From Peteryoungia desertarenae (lineage in GTDB: Bacteria > Pseudomonadota > Alphaproteobacteria > Rhizobiales > Rhizobiaceae), in the NCBI RefSeq assembly GCF_005860795.2, contig NZ_CP058350.1:1332501-1396500 (forward strand): a stretch of 64,000 bases of DNA. Direction: 5' to 3'. Below the pieces are notes generated by a model. It saw only the letters and a program-made list of their open reading frames with translations. It was not told the origin of the DNA and did no database searches. Each line of letters begins with the position of its first letter. The first letter of the stretch is position 1. A program made the translations under genes and the position numbers. This document shows, piece after piece, positions 46,497 through 57,584 of this stretch.

Positions 46497-47720
46497 TCAG
46501 TCCTCGTCAACCACGCGCAGTTTGAGCATGCCGGTTCGGCTTTCAACGCTCCTGTCTGGCTCTGTTGCCGGTTTGGCGCCGCTATTGGAACTGTCGAACT
46601 CCATGGCTTCAATCTTTGCTCCACGGCGTGTCAGCTTGTCGGATGACGTCAGTATCTGTTCGACGTCCTTTTGGGCTGCCATGAAGTGCCCTTGCAGCTT
46701 GCGCGCCCGATCGTCAAGTCGGCCCAGATCCTCCATCAGGCGGGCAACCTCTCCTTGAATCAAGTGCGCCTGTTCGCGCATTCGCTGATCCTTCAGAACG
46801 GCTTGAATGACCTGGATTGACAGCATCAGCAGGGAGGGAGATACGATGACCACTCGTTGCCGGTGTGCTTTCTGAACGATAGCTTCAAAATTCTCGTGGA
46901 TCTCGGCAAAGATGGATTCCGAGGGGACAAACAGGAATGCCATCTCCTGCGTCTCCCCCCGGACCAGATACTTTTCTGCAATATCACGGATGTGAACTTC
47001 CATATCGCGGCGGAATTGCCCGGCGACGATCTTCTTCCGTTCAGGGTCCGCCTCGTCCCGCATCGCATTCCAGGCTTCGAGTGGAAACTTGGCGTCGATT
47101 ACCAGAGGAGGAGTGTCATTGGGCATACGGATCGTGCAATCGGGCCGTGAGCCGTTGGAAAGTGTCGGCTGGAACGAATAGGCCCCGATCGGCAGACCGT
47201 CTGCAATGATGGTTTCCATGCGTGATTGGCCAAAGGCACCACGTGTTTGCTTGTTCGAAAGGATGGCCTGAAGCCCGACAACATCCTTGGCCAGGTTCTG
47301 AATATTGTGTTGGGCCGCGTCGATAACGGCCAAACGCTCCTGAAGGCTCCGCAGATTCTCATGCGTGGACTTGGTCTGTTCAGAGATGGTCGCTCCCAGG
47401 CGATGTGTCATGCCATCAAGGCGTTGATTAATGGCGCTATTGAGCTCGGCCTGTCGTCGACCGAAGACATCCGCCATCGCTGATAGCCGCCCCTGCATGT
47501 CAAGCTGGGCCTTGAGCAATTCAGCAAGCCGAGCGTCGGCCATTTCCTGGCGTCGAGTTGCCTCATGATGCAGTTCCTGCCTCAGTCTGCGTAACCGCAA
47601 AACGCTCCCCAGTGCCACGAAAACAAGAGCCAGAAAAACGGCTAGGACACCAAGCCCAAGATAGTGCGCTGGCAGGTTAATAGTGCCGAAAGTGATGTCC
47701 GGAATAGGCAATGTGTTCAT
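46497..47720 (-). CDS. rmuC: DNA recombination protein RmuC
   Basis: 407 residues. An N-terminal transmembrane helix (about 18-40), a coiled coil (about 45-150), then the RmuC nuclease-like domain with IMPNDTPPLVIDAKFPLEAW and FLFVPSESIFAEIHENF. RmuC limits DNA rearrangements between inverted repeats in E. coli; the biochemistry is unsettled. In many rhizobia it lies next to def/fmt, as here, though two chemoreceptor genes intervene. Confidence 0.93.
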   Translation of the reverse strand: MNTLPIPDITFGTINLPAHYLGLGVLAVFLALVFVALGSVLRLRRLRQELHHEATRRQEMADARLAELLKAQLDMQGRLSAMADVFGRRQAELNSAINQRLDGMTHRLGATISEQTKSTHENLRSLQERLAVIDAAQHNIQNLAKDVVGLQAILSNKQTRGAFGQSRMETIIADGLPIGAYSFQPTLSNGSRPDCTIRMPNDTPPLVIDAKFPLEAWNAMRDEADPERKKIVAGQFRRDMEVHIRDIAEKYLVRGETQEMAFLFVPSESIFAEIHENFEAIVQKAHRQRVVIVSPSLLMLSIQVIQAVLKDQRMREQAHLIQGEVARLMEDLGRLDDRARKLQGHFMAAQKDVEQILTSSDKLTRRGAKIEAMEFDSSNSGAKPATEPDRSVESRTGMLKLRVVDED

Positions 47721-47977
47721 GACGTGGTTGTACCAGACTTTTCGATAATGAACAGATCAAATCGTGAACAAGGATGCTCCGTTAGACTGGTGCGTCAGAA
47801 AATCGCTGAACTTGCCCACCTAAAAAATGAGGATTGGTCGTATGAAAAATCAGTGACTTAATGACAAATGGCAAGATATCGTGGAATTTTAGAAATCTTG
47901 CATTTACCATTTTGTGATGATGTGTCCGTCGGATCACACTCGCATTGCGCGAGGTGTGCTGAGAGCGGGGACTGAAC

Positions 47978-49486
47978 ATGAGTGCGGGTAATGAGAATGG
48001 TGGGCTGCAGGCGCGTCTTGCGTTCCTCGGCTTGGACGAGCATGCACGGCAAACACTGAAGGCCCTCGGACCGATCATCAAGGATAACATAGGTCCCGCG
48101 CTCGACATATTCTACAGCAAGATCAGAAAAGTCCCGGAAACAGCGGCCTTCTTCAAGAATGATGATCATATGCTGGGCGCAAAGACACGCCAGGAGCAGC
48201 ATTGGGGGATTGTCGGTACGGCGCAGTATGATGAGCGTTACGTCGAAGGTGTAACGAAGGTTGGTAAGGCACATGCTCGCATCGGGCTTGAGCCTCGCTG
48301 GTACATTGGTGGTTACGCGCTTGTTGTGGAGCAACTTATCCATGCCGTAACGAAAAAGCGTTGGCCCAGTCGTTTTGGCAGAAGCGACGCTGGCAAGCTG
48401 GCCGATGAAGTGTCCACCGTGGTCAAGGCGGCGATGCTTGATATGGACTACTCCATCTCGGTTTATCTGGATATCCTGGCAGCCGAGCGCCGTGCAGCTG
48501 AAGAGGCACGCAAGAAGGCAGAGGAAGAGCAAGCCATGGCTCTCAAGGCTCTTCGCGACGTTCTGAACAAGCTGGCCGCAGGCGATCTCGATGCCCGCAT
48601 GTCAACGGATCAACCAGCCAATTTCGTGGCCATGGCAGAAGATTACAATGCGTCCGTTGCCAAGTTGCGAGACACCATTTCCACGGTAAGAAGCGCAGCT
48701 GACGAGATCTTCCGCTCCACCACCGCAATTTCGGATGCCGCCGATGATCTGGCGCAGCGCACCGAACAACAAGCCGCAGGCCTTGAGCAGAGTACGGCTG
48801 CCCTTCAGGAACTGACACAGAACGTTTCATTGACTGCCGATGGTGCCCAAAAGGCCTCCAGCGTGGTTGGTGCAGCCCTCGGCGAGGCCCGTGTCTCGGA
48901 GGAGGTGGTTTCCCGAGCCGTAGAAGCGATGGGAGCAATCGAAAAATCGTCCGATGAAATATCGAAAATCATCGGCGTGATCGATGAAATCGCCTTCCAG
49001 ACAAATCTTCTGGCGCTAAACGCTGGTGTCGAGGCGGCACGAGCCGGTGAAGCGGGGCGTGGCTTTGCCGTTGTTGCCCAGGAAGTCCGGGAACTCGCCC
49101 AACGCTGCGCAAGTGCTGCGCGCGAAATCAAGGGTCTTATCTCGCAAAGTTCGGGTCAGGTCCAGACAGGTGTCGGACTTGTGAACAATGCGGGCGAGGC
49201 GCTTGAGAAGATCATTGTGCGGATTGGCGAGATCAACACGATTGTTTCGGGAATTGCGAGCGCTGCGGCCGATCAATCGGTCGGTCTGCGCGAGGTTAAC
49301 TCCGCCATCGGGGGCATGGACTCGATCACTCAGCGTAACGCCGCGATGGTGGAGGAAACCTCTGCCCAGACAGTCACCTTGCGTGAAGAGGCCGAACGAT
49401 TGGTCTCGGCGCTGCGCGGCTTCAAGACATCAGGAGCCGGATCGGCTGCGGCTCATCAACCCTATGCCATGCGTCGCGCGGGCTAG
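47978..49486 (+). CDS. Globin-coupled chemotaxis transducer (cytoplasmic heme sensor), first copy
   Basis: 502 residues without transmembrane helices. A protoglobin-type sensor domain (about 10-165) has the conserved Tyr46 in IFYSKI and the likely proximal heme ligand His99 in [19 protein letters not shown]; a coiled coil and HAMP-like linker follow (about 170-235), then the MCP signalling domain with the [21 protein letters not shown] tip in outline. It probably senses oxygen or another gas and signals to CheA. There is no C-terminal NWE-type pentapeptide. Divergent from rmuC; 127 bases before its paralogue. Confidence 0.93.
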   Translation: MSAGNENGGLQARLAFLGLDEHARQTLKALGPIIKDNIGPALDIFYSKIRKVPETAAFFKNDDHMLGAKTRQEQHWGIVGTAQYDERYVEGVTKVGKAHARIGLEPRWYIGGYALVVEQLIHAVTKKRWPSRFGRSDAGKLADEVSTVVKAAMLDMDYSISVYLDILAAERRAAEEARKKAEEEQAMALKALRDVLNKLAAGDLDARMSTDQPANFVAMAEDYNASVAKLRDTISTVRSAADEIFRSTTAISDAADDLAQRTEQQAAGLEQSTAALQELTQNVSLTADGAQKASSVVGAALGEARVSEEVVSRAVEAMGAIEKSSDEISKIIGVIDEIAFQTNLLALNAGVEAARAGEAGRGFAVVAQEVRELAQRCASAAREIKGLISQSSGQVQTGVGLVNNAGEALEKIIVRIGEINTIVSGIASAAADQSVGLREVNSAIGGMDSITQRNAAMVEETSAQTVTLREEAERLVSALRGFKTSGAGSAAAHQPYAMRRAG

Positions 49487-49612
49487 GGCCTGCGCTGACA
49501 AAACGCAAGTTTTCGATCGGCAAATTTAGGATCTGTTTAGCTATGCAGGGCAACAATCAAGATCGACCAGCTTGGACGTCAGATTACAAACTGCAAGACT
49601 TGTGAAGGTACC

Positions 49613-51106
49613 ATGACCCAGAATGTGAACGACGGTCTCAAGGAACGACTTGATTTCCTGGAGATAGACGAAAACACGCGTGCGACACTCGTTGAAATGA
49701 GACCGTCGATCCGCGAGCTTCTAGGATCAGCCCTCGACAAGTTCTATGCCAAAGTAGCCGGCACCAAGAAGACAGCGGCGCATTTCCGTGACCCGTCTCA
49801 CATGTCCGGTGCTAAAAACGCGCAAATCGGCCACTGGGACAAGGTATCGTCCGGCGCATTTGATGAAAACTACGTGCGCGGCGTGACGGCGGTCGGCAAG
49901 GCCCATGCCCGTATTGGTCTTGAGCCCCGCTGGTATATCGGCGGCTATTCCATGCTGATCAGCGAGCTCGCTACCGGTCTGCTGGTCAAGCATTGGCCTT
50001 TTCCATTCGGCAAACAACACGCCCAGGCGCTGGGAAATCGTATCAGCGCCATCGTCAAGGCCTCCATGCTGGACATGGATTATGCCATTTCGGTCTATCT
50101 GGACGAGCTTGAACAGAAGCGGAAGGACATGGAGGCCGAAAGGGCTCGCCTGGAAGCAGATCAGGCGGTGGCACTGGAGCATTTGCGTAAAGGACTTGAG
50201 GCCTTGGCTCAAGGCGACTTCGAGACACATATGTCGACGGATCTGCCCGACAACTTCAAGGAAATGGCAAGACACTACAACGAGACGGTCAATCGCCTGA
50301 ACCACTCCTTCTCGGCCATTCGTCGTGCCTCCGAAGAAATTTTGGACGGGACCGAAACGATTTCGCGCGCCTCGAACGAGTTGGCAAGCCGCACGACCCA
50401 GCAGGCAACCGGCGTTCAGGAAAGTTCGACCGCCCTGCAGCAGCTCTCGGTCAGCGTTGGTCAGACGGCCGATAACGCACAACGTGCGTCGCTGGCGGTA
50501 CGCGAGACGCAGCAGCAGGCCCAGTCTTCCGGCGACGTTGTCTCGAAGGCTGTGTCAGCCATGGGGGCAATAGAAAAATCATCGACGGAAATATCCAAGA
50601 TCATTGGTGTGATCGATGAGATTGCCTTCCAGACGAACCTTCTGGCCCTCAATGCTGGCGTTGAAGCAGCTCGCGCCGGGGATGCTGGCAAGGGCTTTGC
50701 CGTTGTTGCCCAGGAAGTTCGCCAGTTGGCGCAGCGCTCCGCCGATGCTGCGAAAGAGATCAAGCAGCTGATCTCACAGAGTTCGGAGCAGGTCAAGGAA
50801 GGTGTCGGGTTGGTCAGCGGCACCGGAGACGCACTGAATGACATCATCGCTCGCATCACCGAGATCAACACCTTCGTGTCCGAAATTGCCACAGCCGCCA
50901 AGGACCAGGCGACAGGCGTCAACGAGGTCAACCATGCAACCCGCAGCATGGATACCTTGACGCAGGAAAACACCACAATGGTCGAGCGGACGACGGCAGA
51001 AACAATGCGTCTGCGCTCCGAAGTCGCGGGCCTTGTGGATCTTCTTGGCCAGATCAAGACCCGCAGCGAACCGCGCGCCGAAACTCGCCAGGCACGGGCG
51101 GCATAA
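49613..51106 (+). CDS. Globin-coupled chemotaxis transducer (cytoplasmic heme sensor), second copy
   Basis: 497 residues, same architecture as the upstream gene: globin domain with Tyr45 in KFYAKV and proximal His98 in the same [19 protein letters not shown] block, conserved [15 protein letters not shown] exit helix, coiled coil, and MCP hairpin. The tandem arrangement implies duplication, but linkers and tails differ (ending RQARAA), so the copies are old. No membrane segments or CheR-tether peptide. It has a 126-base upstream region and could be transcribed separately. Confidence 0.93.
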   Translation: MTQNVNDGLKERLDFLEIDENTRATLVEMRPSIRELLGSALDKFYAKVAGTKKTAAHFRDPSHMSGAKNAQIGHWDKVSSGAFDENYVRGVTAVGKAHARIGLEPRWYIGGYSMLISELATGLLVKHWPFPFGKQHAQALGNRISAIVKASMLDMDYAISVYLDELEQKRKDMEAERARLEADQAVALEHLRKGLEALAQGDFETHMSTDLPDNFKEMARHYNETVNRLNHSFSAIRRASEEILDGTETISRASNELASRTTQQATGVQESSTALQQLSVSVGQTADNAQRASLAVRETQQQAQSSGDVVSKAVSAMGAIEKSSTEISKIIGVIDEIAFQTNLLALNAGVEAARAGDAGKGFAVVAQEVRQLAQRSADAAKEIKQLISQSSEQVKEGVGLVSGTGDALNDIIARITEINTFVSEIATAAKDQATGVNEVNHATRSMDTLTQENTTMVERTTAETMRLRSEVAGLVDLLGQIKTRSEPRAETRQARAA

Positions 51107-51191
51107 CATGGTGATGGCCTGACGTCTTGTCGCGCCGGGCCATCAGCGTTTTTCATTGCCCTCTGTTTCAAACTTGAGGTATGGGAAGCGC

Positions 51192-51704
51192 ATGAGCATC
51201 AGACCCCTTATCATTCTCCCCGATCCGCTGCTTCGCCAGACCTCTGCGCCAATCGAGCGTTTTGATGATGATCTGCAGAAGCTGGCTGATGACATGCTGG
51301 AAACCATGTATGACGCGCCGGGCATTGGCCTGGCGGGCATCCAGATCGGTGTGCCACGCCGTATCCTGGTAATCGACGTTTCGAAGGAGGGGGAGGACAA
51401 GCAGCCCCTCGTGATCATCAATCCGGAGATCCTGACATCGTCGGATGAGCGATCGGTCTATGAAGAAGGCTGCCTGTCGATCCCCGACTATTATGCGGAG
51501 GTCGAGCGTCCGGCAAAAGTGACCGTGAAGTCACTGGACCGTCATGGCAAGGAGCAATTGCTCGAGGCGGACGGCCTTCTTGCAACTTGCCTTCAGCACG
51601 AAATCGATCACTTGAACGGCGTTTTGTTCATTGACTACATTTCGCGCCTGAAACGCGAAATGGTGATCAAGAAATTCACCAAGGCGGCAAAGCAAAGGCT
51701 CTGA
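51192..51704 (+). CDS. def: Peptide deformylase
   Basis: 170 residues from ATG 51192 (family start [14 protein letters not shown]). All three motifs are intact: [18 protein letters not shown] (metal-ligand Cys) and QHEIDHLNG (two His and the catalytic Glu). It removes the formyl group from new proteins. GGGAAGCG precedes the start. First gene of the def-fmt-truA run. Confidence 0.96.
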   Translation: MSIRPLIILPDPLLRQTSAPIERFDDDLQKLADDMLETMYDAPGIGLAGIQIGVPRRILVIDVSKEGEDKQPLVIINPEILTSSDERSVYEEGCLSIPDYYAEVERPAKVTVKSLDRHGKEQLLEADGLLATCLQHEIDHLNGVLFIDYISRLKREMVIKKFTKAAKQRL

Positions 51705-51744
51705 GAGCAGCACGCGCCTGAGCGAGCGAAAGCTGGGCTGACAT

Positions 51745-52680
51745 ATGGCACTTCGTATCATTTTCATGGGCACGCCTGAGTTTTCCGTGGCCACGCTGAA
51801 GGCGCTTCACGCAGCGGGTCACGAGATCGTCGCAGCCTATTCCCAGCCGCCTCGTCCCGGTGGTCGTCGCGGGCTTGATCTGCAGCCATCGCCGGTTCAG
51901 AAGGCTGCCGAAGAACTTCAGATTGAGGTCCGTCATCCGCTGAACTTCAAGGGTGAAGAAGACCGGGCTGCTTTCCGGGCCTTGAACGCTGACGTGGCGG
52001 TTGTCGTTGCTTATGGCCTGTTGTTGCCGGAAGCGATCCTGACTGGCACGCGTTACGGCTGCTACAATGGCCATGCTTCGCTGCTGCCGCGCTGGCGAGG
52101 CGCCGCCCCCATTCAGCGTGCGATCATGGCGGGTGATCGCGAGACCGGCATGATGGTGATGAAGATGGACAAGGGGCTGGATACCGGTCCGGTTGCCCTG
52201 ACCCGAAGGGTGGAAATCGCTCCGGACATGACCGCTGGCGAATTGCACGACGTGTTGAGTGTCGTTGGCGCAGACGCCATGGTCGAGGCCATGGCAAAAC
52301 TTGAGGCGGGAGCATTGACGACCATGCCGCAATCCGATGACGGCGTTCTCTATGCAGCCAAGATCGACAAGGCCGAGACCCGTGTCGACTTTGCGCGTCC
52401 CGCAGCCGAAGTGCATAATCACATCCGAGGCCTTTCACCCTTTCCTGGGGCCTGGACCGAATTGCCGATCGGCGGGAAGCTTGAGCGCGTCAAGCTTCAG
52501 ACCTCTACAACTGGCGAAGGTCGAGGCGCGCCTGGAGACGTGCTGGACGACGAACTGCTGGTCGCCTGTGCCGACGGCGCCGTCCGGTTGACCCGCCTGC
52601 AGAAGGCCGGTGGCAAGCCCCTTGATGTTGCTGATTTTGTTCGCGGGACCCCGATCCCGCGGGGAACGGTCATTGCCTGA
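51745..52680 (+). CDS. fmt: Methionyl-tRNA formyltransferase
   Basis: 311 residues. It formylates initiator Met-tRNA, the reaction opposite to Def. The N-terminal [14 protein letters not shown], the catalytic stretch [20 protein letters not shown] and the C-terminal OB-like domain are typical. Its last base is also the first base of the truA start codon (TGATG), so both are coupled. Confidence 0.97.
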   Translation: MALRIIFMGTPEFSVATLKALHAAGHEIVAAYSQPPRPGGRRGLDLQPSPVQKAAEELQIEVRHPLNFKGEEDRAAFRALNADVAVVVAYGLLLPEAILTGTRYGCYNGHASLLPRWRGAAPIQRAIMAGDRETGMMVMKMDKGLDTGPVALTRRVEIAPDMTAGELHDVLSVVGADAMVEAMAKLEAGALTTMPQSDDGVLYAAKIDKAETRVDFARPAAEVHNHIRGLSPFPGAWTELPIGGKLERVKLQTSTTGEGRGAPGDVLDDELLVACADGAVRLTRLQKAGGKPLDVADFVRGTPIPRGTVIA

Positions 52681-53435
52681 TGCCGCGCTTCCGGATGACC
52701 GTCGAGTATCACGGTACCGCCTATGTCGGATGGCAGCGGCAGGAAAACGGTCATTCGGTTCAGGCGGCTCTTGAGGGAGCAATCCATGGTCTGACCGGCG
52801 AGAGCGTGGTGATCCGTGGCGCGGGGCGCACTGACTCCGGTGTTCATGCCTTGGGACAGGTCATCCACGCAGACTTCTCAAGAACCTGGGTTCCCCACAA
52901 GCTGCGAAATGCCTTGAATGCCCATCTTGCCATGGCAAATGAGCGCGTGGCAGTTCTGGATGTCGCTCAGGTCAGTGATGATTTCGACGCTCGCTTTTCC
53001 GCACTTCGTCGCCACTATCTCTATCGCATCATCAATCGTCCGGCGCGTCTCGCCGTTGAGGCCGATCGCGCGTGGTGGGTGCCGAAGGTGCTTGACCACG
53101 AGCTCATGCACGCTGCTGCACAGCAACTTGTCGGCCATCACGACTTTACCACCTTCCGCTCGGCCCATTGTCAGGCGAAGAATCCAGTCCGAACACTGGA
53201 CCGTCTTGACGTCACTCGCGTTGGAGACCTGATCGAGATCCGCGCCAGCGCCCAGAGCTTCCTTCACAATCAGATCCGCTCTTTTGCCGGAACGCTGAAG
53301 CTTGCCGGCGAAGGCAAGATGTCTCCCGACGATGTCCGGGCAGCCCTAGAAGCGCGTGACCGTTCGGCGTGCGGGCCCGTTGCCCCTCCTGAGGGGCTCT
53401 ATTTCATGCAGGTCGATTATCCCGACCAAACATGA
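52680..53435 (+). CDS. truA: tRNA pseudouridine(38-40) synthase TruA
   Basis: 251 residues. The catalytic aspartate is D52 in [12 protein letters not shown], and the [10 protein letters not shown] and FLHNQIRS segments are standard. It isomerises uridines 38-40 in the anticodon stem. It overlaps the fmt stop by one base. arsC follows 75 bases later with its own likely promoter. Confidence 0.97.
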   Translation: MPRFRMTVEYHGTAYVGWQRQENGHSVQAALEGAIHGLTGESVVIRGAGRTDSGVHALGQVIHADFSRTWVPHKLRNALNAHLAMANERVAVLDVAQVSDDFDARFSALRRHYLYRIINRPARLAVEADRAWWVPKVLDHELMHAAAQQLVGHHDFTTFRSAHCQAKNPVRTLDRLDVTRVGDLIEIRASAQSFLHNQIRSFAGTLKLAGEGKMSPDDVRAALEARDRSACGPVAPPEGLYFMQVDYPDQT

Positions 53436-53510
53436 TCGCACACGTGGCTTGCCAAACTCCGGCTGAACTTATATCCACATTTCAAGAATTCTGGAAATAT
53501 GGAGAAGACA

Positions 53511-53924
53511 ATGACCGTGACGATTTATCATAACCCGGCCTGCGGAACGTCCCGCAACACGCTCGCCATGATCCGCCAATCGGGTGAGGAGCCGATTGTG
53601 ATAGAATATCTTCAGGATCCGCCAAGCCGCGACAGACTCGTGGAATTGATTGGCAAGATGGGCATTTCGGTTCGTGAACTGCTGCGCGAGAAGGGTACGC
53701 CCTTTGACGAGCTTGGGCTGTCCGATCCGTCGCTCTCCGATGAACAGCTTGTCGACGCGATGATGGAACATCCGATCCTGATCAACAGGCCGATTGTCGA
53801 AACGGAAAAAGGCACCCGCCTTTGCCGCCCCTCGGAGGTGGTTTTGGAGATCCTTGCCAATCCCTTGAGTGGCAGCTTCACCAAGGAGGATGGTGAAGTG
53901 GTCCAGGTCGGGGATAAGAGCTGA
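53511..53924 (+). CDS. arsC: Arsenate reductase, glutaredoxin-dependent
   Basis: 137 residues from ATG 53511, which has GGAGAAG just upstream (a weaker in-frame ATG lies at 53499). The active-site Cys11 lies in [12 protein letters not shown], and the arginines that bind arsenate are present in [19 protein letters not shown] and GTRLCRPSE. It reduces arsenate to arsenite with glutaredoxin. It overlaps arsH by one base. No arsR, arsB/acr3 or aqpS is in the window. Confidence 0.92.
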   Translation: MTVTIYHNPACGTSRNTLAMIRQSGEEPIVIEYLQDPPSRDRLVELIGKMGISVRELLREKGTPFDELGLSDPSLSDEQLVDAMMEHPILINRPIVETEKGTRLCRPSEVVLEILANPLSGSFTKEDGEVVQVGDKS

Positions 53925-54643
53925 TGCCGGATCAAGGTGAGACGCCCAATCTTGTAGAGACCGAGTTTCATCAGATCGACCGAAATCGGCTCTTCCGGCC
54001 GGAGCCAATCCAGCATGCTCCGCGCGTTCTGATCCTCTATGGTTCGCTGCGCAAGGTTTCCTATTCGCGCCTTCTCGCGGAAGAAGCGGGACGCATCCTG
54101 ACACGGTTGGGAGCCGAAGTGCGCTTCTTCGATCCGGCGGGTCTGCCACTGGCTGATTCCGTCGAGCCGTCGCATCCCAAGGTTCAGGAATTGCGAAATC
54201 TGTCGCTCTGGTCCGAGGCCCAGGTCTGGTCATCCCCGGAACGTCATGGTGCCATGACTGGCGTTATGAAGACCCAGATCGACTGGCTGCCGCTCTCGAT
54301 GGGTGCCGTTCGCCCGACGCAGGGTCGCACGCTGGCACTGATGCAGGTTTGCGGCGGTTCACAAAGTTTCAATGCTTTGAACCAGATGCGCATTCTGGGG
54401 CGTTGGATGCGGATGTTCACCATCCCGAACCAGTCGTCTGTGCCAAAAGCGTTCAGCGAATTCGATGCTGACGGGCGCATGAAGCCGTCTGCCTATTACA
54501 ATCGCGTCGTGGATGTGATGGAGGAACTGATGAAGTTCACGCTCCTTCTGCGCGAGCGGGCGGATTACCTGGTGGACCGCTATTCCGAACGGGTCGAGAC
54601 GGCAGAAGAGCTGTCGAAGCGCGTCAACCAGCGCTCGATCTAA
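53924..54643 (+). CDS. arsH: NADPH-dependent FMN reductase ArsH
   Basis: 239 residues. Flavodoxin-like fold with the phosphate loop [17 protein letters not shown] and the ArsH-typical [21 protein letters not shown]. ArsH oxidises trivalent organoarsenicals in characterised cases. Coupled to arsC by a TGATG overlap. It ends five bases from the end of the convergent membrane-protein gene, leaving no room for a terminator between them. Confidence 0.93.
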   Translation: MPDQGETPNLVETEFHQIDRNRLFRPEPIQHAPRVLILYGSLRKVSYSRLLAEEAGRILTRLGAEVRFFDPAGLPLADSVEPSHPKVQELRNLSLWSEAQVWSSPERHGAMTGVMKTQIDWLPLSMGAVRPTQGRTLALMQVCGGSQSFNALNQMRILGRWMRMFTIPNQSSVPKAFSEFDADGRMKPSAYYNRVVDVMEELMKFTLLLRERADYLVDRYSERVETAEELSKRVNQRSI

Positions 54644-54648
54644 CGGGA

Positions 54649-55245
54649 TCAGCCGGGGAATACGCCCAGATAGCGCTCCAGCATCTCGGAGATGATCATC
54701 GTCGGCACAAGGAGAACCATCGTCGTGGTGGCGATGGTCAGCGTGTGGTCACCCAGCACCATGCGCAGGATCCGGAAGAGTGCAGCGATCAGTGTCAGCA
54801 TGAGGATGAGCCACATCAGGGCAACGAGACCGCTGAGGCCTGGCAGCAACATCATGATGAGGATGAGGGCGCCGTAGCAATAGGAAATCGGCAGTGTCAG
54901 CCAGTTGGCAACAACGATCAGTGAAGAGAACTTGGCTCCAAGGCCCGCGATCCAGCATAGAAGCCCGACCATCACCAGCGGCAGCATCCAGTTCAGCCCC
55001 TCGATGATGGACAGGCGAAAGAAGAAGACACCCGCCCCACCCGGCAGTTCCGGTTCTGTCTGCAGGAAAAGCAGCCGCCACCAGACGAAGGAGATAAGGA
55101 TCGCCGGCAAGGCCCAGAGTATGGCAAAGAAGGACCGCATCATCCCGCGGTCGGAGAGGTCGAGATAGGCAAAACCCTTGGGGTCCTGCTTGAACAGCAG
55201 CCAGAGCCCGGTCAGATAGAACTCTACCTCTTTAAGCGTTGGCAT
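54649..55245 (-). CDS. Conserved membrane protein of unknown function, coupled to dapE
   Basis: 198 residues with about five hydrophobic segments (roughly 40-58, 78-97, 103-125, 128-158 and 172-190) and a short cytoplasmic N-terminus (PTLKEVEFYLTGLWLLFKQDPKGFAYLDLSDRG in outline). I recognise no family with a known activity; the shape recalls Yip1-like small membrane proteins. Its start lies 14 bases inside the end of dapE, so the two are translated together. A role near peptidoglycan precursor supply is only a guess from this. Confidence 0.8.
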   Translation of the reverse strand: MPTLKEVEFYLTGLWLLFKQDPKGFAYLDLSDRGMMRSFFAILWALPAILISFVWWRLLFLQTEPELPGGAGVFFFRLSIIEGLNWMLPLVMVGLLCWIAGLGAKFSSLIVVANWLTLPISYCYGALILIMMLLPGLSGLVALMWLILMLTLIAALFRILRMVLGDHTLTIATTTMVLLVPTMIISEMLERYLGVFPG

Positions 55246-56425
55246 GCTCGAACCACTGTTCCAGAAATGTCTCGTATATGACCGTCAGCGTTTCAAGGTC
55301 ACTGACGGCAACGCGTTCATCGACCATATGCATGGTCTGACCAACCAGTCCGAACTCCACCACCGGGCAGTAGTCCTTGATGAAACGCGCATCAGATGTG
55401 CCGCCCGTGGTCGACAGCTTTGGAATCCGACCTGTCACTGTCTCTACCGCTTTAGAGAGTGACTGGATGAGTGCGTCATCGCGGGTGAGAAACACATGGC
55501 TTGGCCGCTCCGACCACGTGATGTCGTAGCGGATCGGGTCCCTGCCGGGTCTGAGTTCTTGATTTCTTGCGGCTATATCGAGCCGCCGCAGCAGCTCATC
55601 GCGAATTGTGTCTGCGGTCCAGAGATCGTTGAACCGCACATTGAAGTCAAACCGACCCTTGGCGGGAACGACGTTTGTTGCCGTATTGCCCGTATCGATG
55701 TTGGTGACTTCGAGATTAGTGGGCGGAAAGTTCTCGGTCCCCTGGTCCAGGGGCGGATACATCAGCGCCTGCGTCATGGCCGACACTGCCCGAAGAGGAT
55801 TGTCAGCCAGATGCGGATAAGCCACATGCCCCTGAACGCCATGGACCGTAACAAAACCCGAGATCGAGCCGCGACGACCGATCTTGATCATGTCGCCAAG
55901 CTCGTCGGGATTGGTGGGTTCGCCAACAAGGCATGCATCCCACCGCTCGCCACGCTCGGCCGCCCATTGCAGCAGCTTGATCGTACCGTTGATCGCCGGT
56001 CCCTCTTCGTCGCCGGTAATCAGAAGTGACACCGAGCCATCCGGAGCTCCGCTCTTCGCGACCAGTCGGGCATAGGCTGCGATGAAGCAGGCAATGCCCC
56101 CCTTCATGTCGACGGCTCCACGCCCATAGAGCATGCCGTCCCGGACCTCGCCCGAGAAAGGCTCGACAGTCCAGTCTGATGCGGCTCCAACCGGCACTAC
56201 GTCACTATGGCCGGCAAACATCAGATGCGGTCCGCTCTTGCCCGTGCGCGCGTAGAGGTTCTCGATATCCGGCGTGCCTTCGGCCTTGGCTGTCATGCGC
56301 TGTACATCAAAGCCAAGTGGCTCCAGCAGTTCTGTAAGGACGTCAAGAGCGCCGCCTTCCGCTGGTGTGACGGAGGGGCAACGAATGAGGGCTTGGAGGA
56401 CGTCAATCGGATTGGTGGCAATCAT
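55232..56425 (-). CDS. dapE: Succinyl-diaminopimelate desuccinylase
   Basis: 397 residues from ATG 56425 (family start IATNPIDVLQALIRCPSV). M20 peptidase fold with metal ligands in MFAGHSDVVPVG, GRGAVDMKGG and TGDEEGPA, and a lid domain between. It releases L,L-diaminopimelate in lysine and peptidoglycan synthesis. dapD, the gene for the earlier succinylase, is upstream on the same strand, 156 bases away. Confidence 0.96.
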   Translation of the reverse strand: MIATNPIDVLQALIRCPSVTPAEGGALDVLTELLEPLGFDVQRMTAKAEGTPDIENLYARTGKSGPHLMFAGHSDVVPVGAASDWTVEPFSGEVRDGMLYGRGAVDMKGGIACFIAAYARLVAKSGAPDGSVSLLITGDEEGPAINGTIKLLQWAAERGERWDACLVGEPTNPDELGDMIKIGRRGSISGFVTVHGVQGHVAYPHLADNPLRAVSAMTQALMYPPLDQGTENFPPTNLEVTNIDTGNTATNVVPAKGRFDFNVRFNDLWTADTIRDELLRRLDIAARNQELRPGRDPIRYDITWSERPSHVFLTRDDALIQSLSKAVETVTGRIPKLSTTGGTSDARFIKDYCPVVEFGLVGQTMHMVDERVAVSDLETLTVIYETFLEQWFEHANA

Positions 56426-56581
56426 GGTGACCAAAGCGCTTCTGAAAGGCAGGCATGAACCTGCTGCTGACTAGACTTAGACGAAGCACTTGGCTCTGTC
56501 ATCCACAGTCGGTGGTCTCTAGTGTCGCGGGAAGTGAGGCAGGCGGCGATAACACGATTGCCAACGCCTGCCGGCTGGTTA

Positions 56582-57442
<861 letters not shown>

Positions 57443-57584
57443 CTGAATTCCTTAAACTTCGTTGTCTAACTTCGATGGTAACAAACGATCTGTCTCTGAT
57501 CGTGAATTTGCGATCTGCTCTAGCGCATTCAAGCCCCGTTGGAAACAGCAGAGAGCTTGAGGATCGCCTTGGAAAGGACCTGGA

